Shown: positions 1 to 5,869 of the stretch, piece by piece
How the letters are laid out: the number at the start of each line of letters is the position of its first letter
Position numbering within the stretch: position 1 is the first letter of the stretch
From: an uncultured Deinococcales bacterium
GTDB lineage: Bacteria > Deinococcota > Deinococci > Deinococcales > Trueperaceae
Direction of reading: 5' to 3'
Length of the DNA: 7,963 bases
Assembly (NCBI GenBank): GCA_937934635.1
Contig: CALGZD010000079.1
Location: forward strand, 1 to 7,963
The notes under the pieces: model-generated
The model's database searches: none
Told to the model about the DNA's origin: nothing
The model's input: only the letters and a program-made list of their open reading frames with translations
Position numbers and translations under genes: made by a program

Positions 1-72
1 CCATTCGCCTTATACCTACAGAATAGCATCTATATTGTTTATCTTTATTCCTACTTTAGTTTAGGCTTTTTG

Positions 73-615
73 TCACAAATCAAAACGATAACGACACTTC
101 TGCCGTTCACCTTGTTTATACATGATATTGTCTTCAGGCAAATCCACAATCTCAACCATCACCCCACCTGCAAACTCACAGGTTTTTCGTGAAGGGATAT
201 TGTCAGGATTGCAAGTAATCCAAAGTGGATTGATGCCGTGCTTTTTAGCAAGTGGAAATAGTAGCTTACAGCTACGTGCAGCATAGTGGTTTCCCCTGTA
301 AGCAGGTTCTACACCATAGCCAATCCGCCCACCATACATCAGTAAATTGGTCGTCTCGCCAATGCGTAAATCAATCCGCCCCATTTTTTCATTGCTTTCT
401 GTATGATGCATGTCAAAAATATAAGCAGGTGAAAAACCTTTTTGTCTGTCTTTTGGTGCTTTTGCAACAAGTTTTAGGGTCAAATCATCATCGACCAGCT
501 CACCTAGTTCGTGTTGTTCGAGAAATTGGAAGGGCTCGAGCATGGGTTTAGAATACCATAGCTTGGAAACCCAAACATTATTCTTTAGCCTAGAGAATAT
601 TGCGCCTAAATTCAT
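73..615 (-). CDS. GNAT-family N-acetyltransferase
   Basis: The 180-residue protein looks like a GCN5-related acetyltransferase, which transfers acetyl from acetyl-CoA to an amine. The substrate cannot be told from sequence. The acetyl-CoA-binding motif A is visible around residues 98-113 (IGYGVEPAYRGNHYAA), with R107-G108 at the pyrophosphate loop. It is followed by a helix and a CNPDNIPSRK segment (135-144) typical of the motif B strand and helix. The first 24 residues precede the recognisable fold, and a second ATG at 541-543 (M25) is an alternative start. Neither start has a good Shine-Dalgarno sequence. I kept the long form because it begins 12 bases after the rrf2-like stop codon, which fits translational coupling in a two-gene operon. 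No terminator is evident in the 72 bases that follow. The family call is confident; a specific function is not possible. Confidence 0.85.
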   Translation of the reverse strand: MNLGAIFSRLKNNVWVSKLWYSKPMLEPFQFLEQHELGELVDDDLTLKLVAKAPKDRQKGFSPAYIFDMHHTESNEKMGRIDLRIGETTNLLMYGGRIGYGVEPAYRGNHYAARSCKLLFPLAKKHGINPLWITCNPDNIPSRKTCEFAGGVMVEIVDLPEDNIMYKQGERQKCRYRFDL

Positions 616-627
616 CAGACCACAAAT

Positions 628-1083
628 CTAATTTTGAAGATTATTATAAAAACTTTCAGGCAAAGTCTCTAACTGCACAAGCCTACCTTCATTCACAAGC
701 TCTGCTAGGCTAGTTGCTGCAAGCACCTCACGCACTGCCTTGTCTACACGCTGCCAAAGTGACTCAGTAGAGCAACTACCCGTATGTGAGCAATTTTCAT
801 CATCATCCAGACACGGCACAGGCGCAAGGCTACCTTCCATAAGCTCAACCACATCCAAAGCGGTAATCTGCTCAACAGGCTTAGCTAGTCTATAGCCACC
901 TTGAGCACCTCGCACGGATTCAACAATCTCTGCACGACGCAGTACCGCAACAATCTGTTCAAGATATTGCTGTGAAATATTCTGACGCTGCGAAATAGCT
1001 TTAAGGCTCATTGGTTTATCGCCACTTAAAGCAATTTCAACCAATGCGCGCATTCCATATTGTGCTCTTGTTGATACCCACAT
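628..1083 (-). CDS. Rrf2-family winged-helix regulator with a cysteine triad
   Basis: A 151-residue transcription regulator of the Rrf2 (IscR/NsrR/CymR) family. The N-terminus MWVSTRAQYGMRALVEIAL is the family's first helix. The recognition helix lies around residues 36-50 and the wing reads RGAQGGYRLAKP (58-69). Three cysteines, C91, C98 and C104 (spacing C-X6-C-X5-C), sit where IscR-type proteins bind a [2Fe-2S] cluster, so an iron-sulfur, redox or NO sensing role is likely but inferred. IscR's own spacing is C-X5-C-X5-C, and no isc or suf gene is adjacent, so I give no symbol. Only ATG 1083 is possible as a start: an in-frame TGA lies four codons upstream. It is probably first in an operon with the GNAT gene. 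Its leader carries a -10 TATACT and a perfect palindrome that may be an autoregulatory site. Confidence 0.9.
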   Translation of the reverse strand: MWVSTRAQYGMRALVEIALSGDKPMSLKAISQRQNISQQYLEQIVAVLRRAEIVESVRGAQGGYRLAKPVEQITALDVVELMEGSLAPVPCLDDDENCSHTGSCSTESLWQRVDKAVREVLAATSLAELVNEGRLVQLETLPESFYNNLQN

Positions 1084-1094
1084 AATAAATCAAA

Positions 1095-1109
1095 TTGAGC
1101 AAGGCTCAA
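1095..1109 (-). promoter_or_regulatory. Palindrome in the rrf2-like leader, between ribosome site and start
   Basis: The minus strand reads TTGAGC-CTT-GCTCAA, a perfect 6+3+6 inverted repeat. A good Shine-Dalgarno AGGAG (1110-1114) lies directly upstream, but 26 bases from the ATG at 1083. If the palindrome folds as a hairpin, the effective spacing becomes about 11 bases. It could equally be a DNA operator for the Rrf2 protein itself. Both readings are inference. Confidence 0.4.
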
Positions 1110-1123
1110 CTCCTAGTTAGACA

Positions 1124-1153
1124 AGTATAAGGTTTGTAGCTCTAGACTATCAA
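1124..1153 (-). promoter_or_regulatory. Probable promoter of the rrf2-like/GNAT operon
   Basis: On the minus strand a -35-like TTGATA (1153-1148) and a -10 TATACT (1129-1124) are separated by 18 bases. The predicted transcript start is near 1117, giving a leader of about 34 bases that includes AGGAG and the palindrome. The -35 element lies inside the first unit of a 12-13 bp tandem repeat. Confidence 0.5.
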
Positions 1154-1194
1154 TAACGGCTATCAATAACGCTATTCATAACGCTTTCAATAAC
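1147..1194. repeat. Four imperfect tandem copies of a 12-13 bp unit
   Basis: Units CTATCAATAACGG (1147-1159), CTATCAATAACG (1160-1171), CTATTCATAACG (1172-1183) and CTTTCAATAAC (1184-1194) follow head to tail just upstream of the rrf2-like promoter. On the minus strand each gives GTTATTGATAG-like sequence. They may be expanded copies of a regulator site or simply slippage products. Confidence 0.85.
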
Positions 1195-1200
1195 AGCAGC

Positions 1201-1232
1201 AATAAAAAATAGGCTGCTAATTTTTAGCAGCC
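1201..1232 (-). terminator. Intrinsic terminator downstream of clpS (1477-1770)
   Basis: A perfect 9-bp stem GGCTGCTAA/TTAGCAGCC (1212-1220 with 1224-1232) has a 3-base loop. On the minus strand it is followed by TATTTTTT. On the plus strand no T-run follows, so it acts for leftward transcription. It isolates clpS, or a small RNA ending here, from the rrf2-like operon. Confidence 0.85.
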
Positions 1233-1281
1233 CAAAAACATGTGATAGCTAGTAAGTACAGGTACTTATGGTAAAAACCAT
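1204..1281 (-). ncRNA. Candidate small RNA of about 78 nt with three stem-loops
   Basis: On the minus strand an extended -10 (TGATACAAA, 1295-1287) with a weak -35 TTGAGT (1317-1312, spacer 19) would start a transcript near 1281. From there three hairpins follow in succession: ATGGT/ACCAT with a 4-base loop (1281-1268), TAAGTAC/GTACTTA (1268-1253), and the 9-bp terminator stem (1232-1212) ending in a U-run. The arrangement resembles a short sRNA. The alternative is that this is the 3' UTR of clpS, whose stop codon lies about 245 bases upstream of the terminator. No known RNA family is recognised. Confidence 0.3.
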
Positions 1282-1459
1282 CTCCTTTTGTATCAAGACA
1301 GACAAACATCAACTCAAAAACTCTTCTCCGAATGCAAACACCTATGAAATTACATGTTGTGTGTAAATCTGTACTTAGTTAAGAATGTAACACATATCAC
1401 ACTAATCTAGTTTCAATTTCCTCTTAACATTACATTCATAAAATGGCGTTTGAGACATT

Positions 1460-1485
1460 AAAGCTATTCAGGAAAGCTATTCAGG
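1460..1485. repeat. 13-bp tandem duplication across the clpS stop codon
   Basis: AAAGCTATTCAGG occurs at 1460-1472 and again, perfectly, at 1473-1485. The second copy contains the TAG stop of the minus-strand clpS (1477-1479), so the Pro-Glu-stop coding end is repeated just after the gene. Confidence 0.95.
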
Positions 1486-1770
1486 CTCAACAACACACCG
1501 TAGTGGATGTCCTTCTTGCCTTGCTGCTCTATGAACTTGTGAAACCTTGGTTTCAGCAATTTCAAAACTGTAAACACCTGCAAGCGCAGCACCTTTGGTA
1601 TGTCCTTCAAACATAATCATCTCTGCTTCTTCTGAAGACTTTCTAAAAAAGCGCCTAAGGATATAAACAACAAAGTCCATAGGTGTGTAATCATCATTAA
1701 GAAGTAATACCTTGTACTGTGGTGGTACATCAGTCTTTTGAAAGGTTTTGCTTAAGGTATCTGTACTCAT
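1477..1770 (-). CDS. clpS: ClpS, ATP-dependent Clp protease adaptor, canonical pocket
   Basis: A 97-residue adaptor that binds proteins with a destabilising N-terminal residue (Leu, Phe, Tyr, Trp in well-studied members) and delivers them to the ClpA- or ClpC-type unfoldase. A short flexible tail (1-17) precedes the core YKVLLLNDDYTPMDFV. Residues aligned with the E. coli N-degron pocket are N25, D26, D27, T29, M31 (Met40 gatekeeper) and H57 (His66), and HPLRC closes the domain. The length is that of the family. No Shine-Dalgarno sequence is seen; a TATACT ends six bases before the ATG, predicting a leaderless mRNA. A second clpS paralog lies upstream on the same strand, with repeat copy 1 between them. 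No clp ATPase gene is nearby. Confidence 0.95.
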   Translation of the reverse strand: MSTDTLSKTFQKTDVPPQYKVLLLNDDYTPMDFVVYILRRFFRKSSEEAEMIMFEGHTKGAALAGVYSFEIAETKVSQVHRAARQEGHPLRCVVEPE

Positions 1771-1776
1771 AGTTTT

Positions 1777-1782
1777 AGTATA
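1777..1782 (-). promoter_or_regulatory. -10 element giving a predicted leaderless clpS mRNA
   Basis: The minus strand reads TATACT-AAAACT-ATG. With the usual six bases between the -10 and +1, the A of the start codon is the predicted transcript start. No recognisable -35 is seen at 17 or 18 bases. Confidence 0.45.
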
Positions 1783-1810
1783 CGTATAGCCTAACGTTAT
1801 TATTTGTATC

Positions 1811-1960
1811 CGTGATTTAGAAAATTCAACAACTCTGAAGACGTTTTTGTAGCAAAGCGGAAAAAACTCTGCGGAAAAAACTCTAAGGTATTACTTCTTT
1901 AGGTACAGCTGCATGAAATTTTCAAAGATATATATCTCAAGCTGAATGTATGTATTCACC
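1811..1960. repeat. Dispersed intergenic repeat, copy 1 (degenerate)
   Basis: It shares with copy 2 the start C(G/A)TGATTTA(G/A)AAAAT and CAACAA. With copies 2 and 3 it shares the core TTTTTGTAGC(G/A)AAG, the segment CTCTAAGG and, further on, TCAAAGAT..ATCTCAAGCT (closest to copy 3). It lies between the two clpS genes. The closing stem seen in the other copies is not preserved, and a 14-bp internal duplication has lengthened it. No ORF is present. Confidence 0.75.
1857..1884. repeat. 14-bp perfect tandem duplication inside repeat copy 1
   Basis: GCGGAAAAAACTCT is present at 1857-1870 and 1871-1884. Copy 3 has this segment once, so the duplication arose within copy 1. Confidence 0.95.
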
Positions 1961-1996
1961 AATGTATTTAGGCACCAATGTATTTAGGCACCAATG
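1958..1996. repeat. 16-bp tandem repeat, 2.4 copies
   Basis: ACCAATGTATTTAGGC occurs at 1958-1973 and 1974-1989, followed by a partial ACCAATG at 1990-1996. It begins at the end of repeat copy 1. No function is evident. Confidence 0.95.
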
Positions 1997-2010
1997 CACA
2001 GCTATACCGT

Positions 2011-2038
2011 TATTCAGGTTCTACTATTCAGGTTCTAC
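2011..2038. repeat. 14-bp tandem duplication across the second clpS stop codon
   Basis: TATTCAGGTTCTAC occurs perfectly at 2011-2024 and 2025-2038. On the minus strand it encodes the Val-Glu-Pro-Glu-stop end of the gene, which is thus repeated out of frame behind the stop. Confidence 0.95.
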
Positions 2039-2320
2039 AGTCGCCCTAAAAGGATGCCCTTGTTGTCGGGCAGACTTAATCACTTGATTAGCTTTAGTTT
2101 CTGCTATCTCAAAAGTATAAACTCCAGCTAAACCTGCGCCTTTTTGGTGTACATCCAAGGTGATTTGATTTGCTTCTTCTTCAGTCTTACCAAAGAAACG
2201 GGTCAAGACATAACACACAAAATCCCACGTGGTGTAGTCATCATTAAGCAAAAGCACCTTGTACATAGGTGGTTTGGTTACTTTAGTATTTGTTTTTGTA
2301 AGTGTATCTGTTCCTGCCAT
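2024..2320 (-). CDS. clpS: ClpS paralog with altered substrate pocket
   Basis: A 98-residue ClpS-family adaptor, closely similar to its downstream neighbour (shared NDDYT, GVY-FEIAETK, HP-R and VEPE). The charged pocket residues are kept: N26, D27, D28, T30 and H58. Where E. coli has Pro39-Met40 this protein has T31-W32, and where E. coli has Met62 it has T54. Met40 is the gatekeeper that limits which side chains enter the pocket, so different N-degron selectivity is expected; this is inference. The start ATG 2320 is preceded by only a weak GGA. It is the upstream member of the tandem clpS pair, 253 bases apart. I see no terminator between them, although repeat copy 1 lies there. Confidence 0.93.
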   Translation of the reverse strand: MAGTDTLTKTNTKVTKPPMYKVLLLNDDYTTWDFVCYVLTRFFGKTEEEANQITLDVHQKGAGLAGVYTFEIAETKANQVIKSARQQGHPFRATVEPE

Positions 2321-2603
2321 AATTCCGTATTTTCAATAAGCTTGATAAGCGACTAAATAAAGTTTACCACGCTTACTACCATTCTATGGTACTGTCTTCC
2401 TTCATTAGAATTTTGGGGAATTCGGGTGCGTCCTACTAAAGCTTGACTACATATTTGGCATAATTCTAACCTCAAATGGGAAATAGACTAAACATTCCTA
2501 TTTTAAATTCACGAGCAGGTAACAAGCTTAATTAGTCTTGCAAGCTAAAGCAACACTTTGCATTACATTTCACCAGAATCATAGTTTGGGTTAAACTAAC
2601 GCT
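2321..2603. other. Divergent spacer between clpS paralog and ybaK-like gene
   Basis: The 283 bases must contain promoters for both directions. Rightward, a TTGACT (2443-2448) with TAACCT (2467-2472, spacer 18) is possible, as well as the start-proximal promoter given separately. Leftward, a TAAACT about 45 bases before the clpS ATG is the best but weak -10. A 19-codon ORF from 2476 has no further support. I see no repeat copy here. Confidence 0.4.
2569..2597 (+). promoter_or_regulatory. Promoter predicted to give a leaderless ybaK-like mRNA
   Basis: A -35-like TTCACC (2569-2574), a 17-base spacer and a -10 TAAACT (2592-2597) are followed by exactly six bases (AACGCT) and then the ATG at 2604. 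The start codon is therefore the predicted +1. There is no Shine-Dalgarno sequence. Confidence 0.45.
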
Positions 2604-3089
2604 ATGTTGACAGACAAAGCCATTCAAGACTTCATCACGACGCATAATATTTCTGGAAAGCTCATTTACTGTGAAGAAGAGACACCTACGGTAGCTGATT
2701 CTGCTCGTTTGCTCGGTGTTGAAGCTGAACAAATTGTAAAAAGTCTTGTTTTTTTGGCAAAAGGTGAACCGCATTTGGTCATTGCTGCTGGCGAAGTTCG
2801 TGTCAGTGGAAAGCGCTTGAGGGATGTTTTAGGTGTATCACGAAAGAAATTGCGGATGGCTAGACCAGATGAAGTCCTTGAAATAACAGGTTTTCCTGTA
2901 GGGGCTATGCCACCTTTTGGGCACAAAGAAAAACTCCCCACCTTGATTGATAGTTTTTCTGTCCCTGACGATGCTGAAGTACTCTTTGGTGGTGGGGGAA
3001 CTCGCTCGGCTATGCTCGAGCTCTCCTCCAGAACCCTACTCACCGTCACTGAAGGAAGGTATTTGCCCCTAAGTATGCAAGACGAATAA
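2604..3089 (+). CDS. YbaK/EbsC-family aminoacyl-tRNA deacylase
   Basis: A 161-residue single-domain protein of the YbaK/ProX fold, cytosolic trans-editing enzymes that hydrolyse mischarged tRNA such as Cys- or Ala-tRNA(Pro). The order of motifs fits: TPTVADSARLLGV (28-40), the conserved lysine in VKSLVF (45-50), the strand LVIAAGEVRVSGK and the GXXXP-type loop GFPVGAMPPFG. The glycine-rich FGGGG near residue 130 precedes the last helix. The length matches the family's free-standing members. Which tRNA it edits cannot be read from the sequence, so I give no symbol. The gene stands alone; no proS neighbour is present. Its 3' side runs into dispersed repeat copy 2, with no classical terminator. 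Confidence 0.88.
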   Translation: MLTDKAIQDFITTHNISGKLIYCEEETPTVADSARLLGVEAEQIVKSLVFLAKGEPHLVIAAGEVRVSGKRLRDVLGVSRKKLRMARPDEVLEITGFPVGAMPPFGHKEKLPTLIDSFSVPDDAEVLFGGGGTRSAMLELSSRTLLTVTEGRYLPLSMQDE

Positions 3090-3090
3090 T

Positions 3091-3230
3091 CATGATTTAA
3101 AAAATACAACAATGAAGATTAAGACGTTTTTGTAGCGAAGAAAACTCTAAGGTGTATTCGCACCAAATCTTCAAATATTTTTTATCCAAATCTAAATTTG
3201 ACTCATCTTCCAACATGCGAATATACCCAT
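3091..3230. repeat. Dispersed intergenic repeat, copy 2, with closing stem
   Basis: It begins CATGATTTA two bases after the ybaK-like stop and contains the core GACGTTTTTGTAGCGAAG and CTCTAAGG. An 11-12 bp stem closes a 53-base loop: GGTGTATTCGCA (3151-3162) pairs with TGCGAATATACC (3216-3227), with one G-T wobble. Copies 1 and 3 have CGGAAA where this copy is shortened. Confidence 0.8.
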
Positions 3231-3423
3231 AATAATTTCAAAGACACATAAGCATCATTAAACTTATGCTAAGGTAAGTACGTGTGCAAAATTAAGTTAT
3301 ATTATTTGACTAGATACTAATCCCCTACAGAACGTCATATCTCCAGTGTCTTAGCTATCAGAATAGTTAAACTTATTTGTGCCTTGGTACTTAGAATAAA
3401 TAATAGTAACAAAAGGTCAGAAT
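3231..3423. other. Remainder of the spacer upstream of the first DsbA-like gene
   Basis: Together with repeat copy 2 this makes a 334-base gap. I see AT-rich sequence with a TTGACT at 3306-3311 and a TTGTGC at 3377-3382 as possible -35 elements, but no well-spaced -10 consensus. The Shine-Dalgarno AAGG (3413-3416) of the next gene is clear. No ORF or hairpin of note. Confidence 0.4.
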
Positions 3424-4554
3424 ATGAAACATCTCCCATACTCAAAATACGTTACGAAATATATCGGTCTATGCATAAGCCTATTTTTACTAATCAGCAT
3501 GTTCATGACTGTTAGTGCCAAAGTTGGTGAAGATTTAGAAGCAAACCTACTGCGCTTTGGTGACTACGAACTAGAAGAAGTTGCAGATCAAGAACTAAGC
3601 TATAGCTACAAAAACACCAGTTTTAAATACGAACTCCGCAACGACCTCGTTTATAAAATGACAGGTGATTCACTGTTAGATGAGGAAGCTACTGTCTTCA
3701 TGGCAAGGCTGATTAACACCATCATGGCTTACGGTGAAGAATTCGAAGAGTCAATGGTCAGCTACTTTGCTGAAGACGTCAAAGAATTTATTGGTAGTGA
3801 TGGCACAACAGAGCTTATCGGCGAGTTTAAGTTGAAGTACTTTATTTCGAATGTTCAAGTTGAGCCTGAAGATAGTGCAGAAGGAGATAGTGCAGAAAAA
3901 GTCTTTCTTCCAAAAATCTTTTTCTCGCTTTCTCACGCAGAAATCCCTACCAACTACTTTCAACAACCTGCCTACAGCGAAGGTCCACACGATGCACCTT
4001 ATGTGATTCGTGAATTTACAGATTTACAATGCCCCTTTTGCCGAGTCTTTGCAGCACAAGGTATGCCAATTGTAAAAGAATTGCTTAAACGTGGTGACGT
4101 GCGCTATGAATACCATCATTACCCACTACAGAGCATCCATCCAAAGGCAATCATTGCAGCAGAAGCTTTAGAGTGTGTCATGGCAATCAATGGTCGTGAT
4201 CGTGCAAGTTTTTGGAGCTATCATGACACCTTATTTAGCCAACAAGTGAATTGGCGAAATCTTGATGATCCAATTCCTACCTTTGTTAGGTATGCACAGC
4301 AAAACCGTTTAAAGTCAGATGGTTTAGAACTATGTTTGCGACAGCATCAGTACCAAAGTACGGTGACAACTGCTTACCAATACGCACTTTACTTAGAAGT
4401 GGATAGTACACCGACAATCTATGTTAATAACTTCATCATGCGCCCAACTTTTGAAGAAAATCAGCGTGCTGTGGACGAAGGCGTCCATTGGTTTACCTTT
4501 GAAGAGGTCTTTACCGACCGTTTTGAGTTCAGTGATCGCATGTCGCTATACTAA
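3424..4554 (+). CDS. Exported DsbA-like thiol-disulfide oxidoreductase (paralog 1)
   Basis: The 376-residue protein has a signal peptide (positive start, hydrophobic 14-29, likely cleavage after VSA at 30-32) and so should act outside the cytoplasmic membrane. Residues about 45-170 form a domain I do not recognise. A DsbA-like thioredoxin domain follows: VIREFTDLQCPFC with the catalytic pair C203/C206, the inserted helical region, and the cis-proline P330 in STPTIYVN. A second cysteine pair, C251 and C304, is shared with the next gene's product. The substrate and redox partner are unknown; oxidative folding or disulfide repair of secreted proteins is the family role. A DSAEG/DSAEK duplication (150-159) sits in the linker. 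AAGG at 3413-3416 supports the start. A strong terminator follows. Confidence 0.88.
   Translation: MKHLPYSKYVTKYIGLCISLFLLISMFMTVSAKVGEDLEANLLRFGDYELEEVADQELSYSYKNTSFKYELRNDLVYKMTGDSLLDEEATVFMARLINTIMAYGEEFEESMVSYFAEDVKEFIGSDGTTELIGEFKLKYFISNVQVEPEDSAEGDSAEKVFLPKIFFSLSHAEIPTNYFQQPAYSEGPHDAPYVIREFTDLQCPFCRVFAAQGMPIVKELLKRGDVRYEYHHYPLQSIHPKAIIAAEALECVMAINGRDRASFWSYHDTLFSQQVNWRNLDDPIPTFVRYAQQNRLKSDGLELCLRQHQYQSTVTTAYQYALYLEVDSTPTIYVNNFIMRPTFEENQRAVDEGVHWFTFEEVFTDRFEFSDRMSLY
3871..3900 (+). repeat. 15-bp in-frame tandem duplication in the linker of paralog 1
   Basis: GATAGTGCAGAAGGA (3871-3885) is followed by GATAGTGCAGAAAAA (3886-3900). It encodes DSAEG then DSAEK in the acidic linker before the thioredoxin domain. 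It is absent from the paralog at 4813-5847. Confidence 0.9.
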
Positions 4555-4583
4555 ATTTTCTCTTCATAGTTTCTGAGTAAACT

Positions 4584-4634
4584 AAAAACATACAGCGTAC
4601 CGAGTAATGTTCGGTCAAACTCTGTATGTTTTTT
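4584..4634 (+). terminator. Intrinsic terminator after DsbA-like paralog 1
   Basis: A 12-bp stem pairs AAAAACATACAG (4584-4595) with CTGTATGTTTTT (4622-4633). Inside it a second small stem ACCGA/TCGGT (4599-4603, 4611-4615) stacks. A T-run follows rightward and an A-run precedes, so it may work in both directions. Confidence 0.85.
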
Positions 4635-4660
4635 CTGTGTCTTTGATTTCTGTGTCTTTT
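4632..4660. repeat. 15-bp tandem duplication behind the terminator
   Basis: TTTCTGTGTCTTTGA (4632-4646) is followed by TTTCTGTGTCTTTT (4647-4660). It starts within the T-run of the terminator. Confidence 0.85.
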
Positions 4661-4812
4661 TTATAGGCTTTTTATTACAAAGTAAGAACGCATTAATTTG
4701 CACAAGTATTAAATAGATTTAACGTACAGAGTTAATCTTGATTTACATTTATGATTAGTAAATAAATTCTATGCCCTAAGTACACTTATGAGTACTTTTG
4801 AGAGGAATGAAA

Positions 4813-5847
4813 ATGAAAAAAATATTATACCTATGCCTTGTAACAACTTGTCTAGCGCTATTCCTAGCACCTGCAGCCATAGCCCAAATTGGTAATGGTC
4901 TTGATGGAACCCTTGATGGCTTAAGTGACTATGCACTTTCTAACGGTGTCGATGATGATGGCAATGTCTTTTACACCTTCGACGACACTGAGTTTAGCCT
5001 TAGCGTCCAAAACGACCTTGTAAAACGCATGGATGGTACTGCACTCATGACTGAAGACAGCATCGCTTTTGTTTCTAAGCTTTATGCCGTCACTACTGGC
5101 TATGGTGATGACATGGAAACAGGCTTCAATAACTTCTTCAACAACAGCCTTGAAGAACTGTCAGCAGAAGATGCCATTACCTTTTCGATTGACCCGACCT
5201 ACAGTATGGATATTGAAGTCACTGGTGACGAAGCACCATACAACGCTACTTTTTCCCTTTACTTAGCTGAAATTGCAGAAGAAGATTTTCCACAAAGCAT
5301 TCACAAAAAAGGGGCTGATGACGCACCGATTGTCATCCGTGAGTTTGCTGATTTGCAGTGCCCAGCTTGCAAACGCTTCCATACAGACACCATGCCCTAT
5401 ATCGAAGAACTGATGGCTGAAGGTAGGGTTCGTTTTGAATTTCACCACCTACCCCTTGCCAGTGTCCACCCGAATGCTATACCTGCGGCTCGAGCCATCG
5501 AGTGTGTCTCTGAAACAAATGGCAGCGAAGGATTCTGGACCTATCAAGACAAGCTTTTTGACCGCCAAACTGCTTGGTCAAACTTAGACGACCCATCAGG
5601 CTATTTTGTTCGTTTGAGCGATGAACTAGGTCTAGCAGCAGAAGAAATCGAAAGCTGTATCGAAGAAGAACGCTACGCTGACCTTGTGTCAGAAGCAATT
5701 ATCAAAGCATCTGACTTAGAGCTAAACAGCACACCTTCAGTCTTTGTCAACGGTTACAGAATTAGCAACTGGTTAGATCCTGAACTATTCGAACGCACTA
5801 TGGTACTTGCTACAGCATTTGCTGAAGATTCAGACACAAGCGAATAA
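4813..5847 (+). CDS. Exported DsbA-like thiol-disulfide oxidoreductase (paralog 2)
   Basis: A 344-residue paralog of the preceding gene. I chose ATG 4813 because AGGA (4803-4806) sits six bases ahead and the protein then opens with a textbook signal peptide, MKKILYLCLV to AIA, cleaved after about residue 24; the frame is also open from TTG 4798. The mature protein has the same unrecognised N-terminal domain (about 35-155; shared motif NDLV-x-x-M-x-G-x-x-L, then YG(D/E)(D/E)). The thioredoxin part carries C183/C186 (CPAC), HH-PL-SVHPNAI, FW-Y-D-LF and cis-P308. C231 and C282 match the second pair of paralog 1. The dipeptide between the catalytic cysteines differs (PA against PF), which in this family tunes redox potential. 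It lies between two terminators, so it is probably transcribed alone. Confidence 0.9.
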   Translation: MKKILYLCLVTTCLALFLAPAAIAQIGNGLDGTLDGLSDYALSNGVDDDGNVFYTFDDTEFSLSVQNDLVKRMDGTALMTEDSIAFVSKLYAVTTGYGDDMETGFNNFFNNSLEELSAEDAITFSIDPTYSMDIEVTGDEAPYNATFSLYLAEIAEEDFPQSIHKKGADDAPIVIREFADLQCPACKRFHTDTMPYIEELMAEGRVRFEFHHLPLASVHPNAIPAARAIECVSETNGSEGFWTYQDKLFDRQTAWSNLDDPSGYFVRLSDELGLAAEEIESCIEEERYADLVSEAIIKASDLELNSTPSVFVNGYRISNWLDPELFERTMVLATAFAEDSDTSE

Positions 5848-5869
5848 GCTCTAATTTTTATAACTATAA

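Larger units (their letters stand above)
1084..1476. other. 393-base spacer between the rrf2-like gene and clpS
   Basis: From the rrf2-like side it holds the leader palindrome, the promoter, the four-unit tandem repeat, the minus-strand terminator and the candidate small RNA. The remaining part (about 1320-1476) has only weak long-range inverted repeats, for example GAATGTAA against TTACATTC, and the 13-bp duplication at the clpS stop. I see no convincing protein gene. A 29-codon minus-strand reading frame runs into the terminator stem and I do not annotate it. Confidence 0.6.

Noticed and set aside
252..551. Plus-strand 99-codon ORF
   Set aside because: It lies wholly antisense to the GNAT gene, has no family resemblance and no ribosome site.
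1223..1330. Minus-strand small ORF of about 29 codons beginning MFVCLDTKGDG
   Set aside because: Its stop codon lies in the terminator hairpin, the ribosome site is too far and no repeated regulatory codon is seen. A leader-peptide role is possible but unsupported.
2476..2535. 19-codon plus-strand ORF upstream of the ybaK-like gene
   Set aside because: No ribosome site and no recognisable sequence; such ORFs occur by chance.
2666..3112. Minus-strand 148-codon ORF opposite the ybaK-like gene
   Set aside because: The plus-strand frame has clear YbaK motifs from end to end. The antisense protein is serine-rich and featureless, as expected for a shadow frame.
4798..4812. TTG start five codons upstream for DsbA-like paralog 2
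   Set aside because: The AGGA ribosome site overlaps these codons and is ideally placed for ATG 4813, which also gives a normal signal peptide.
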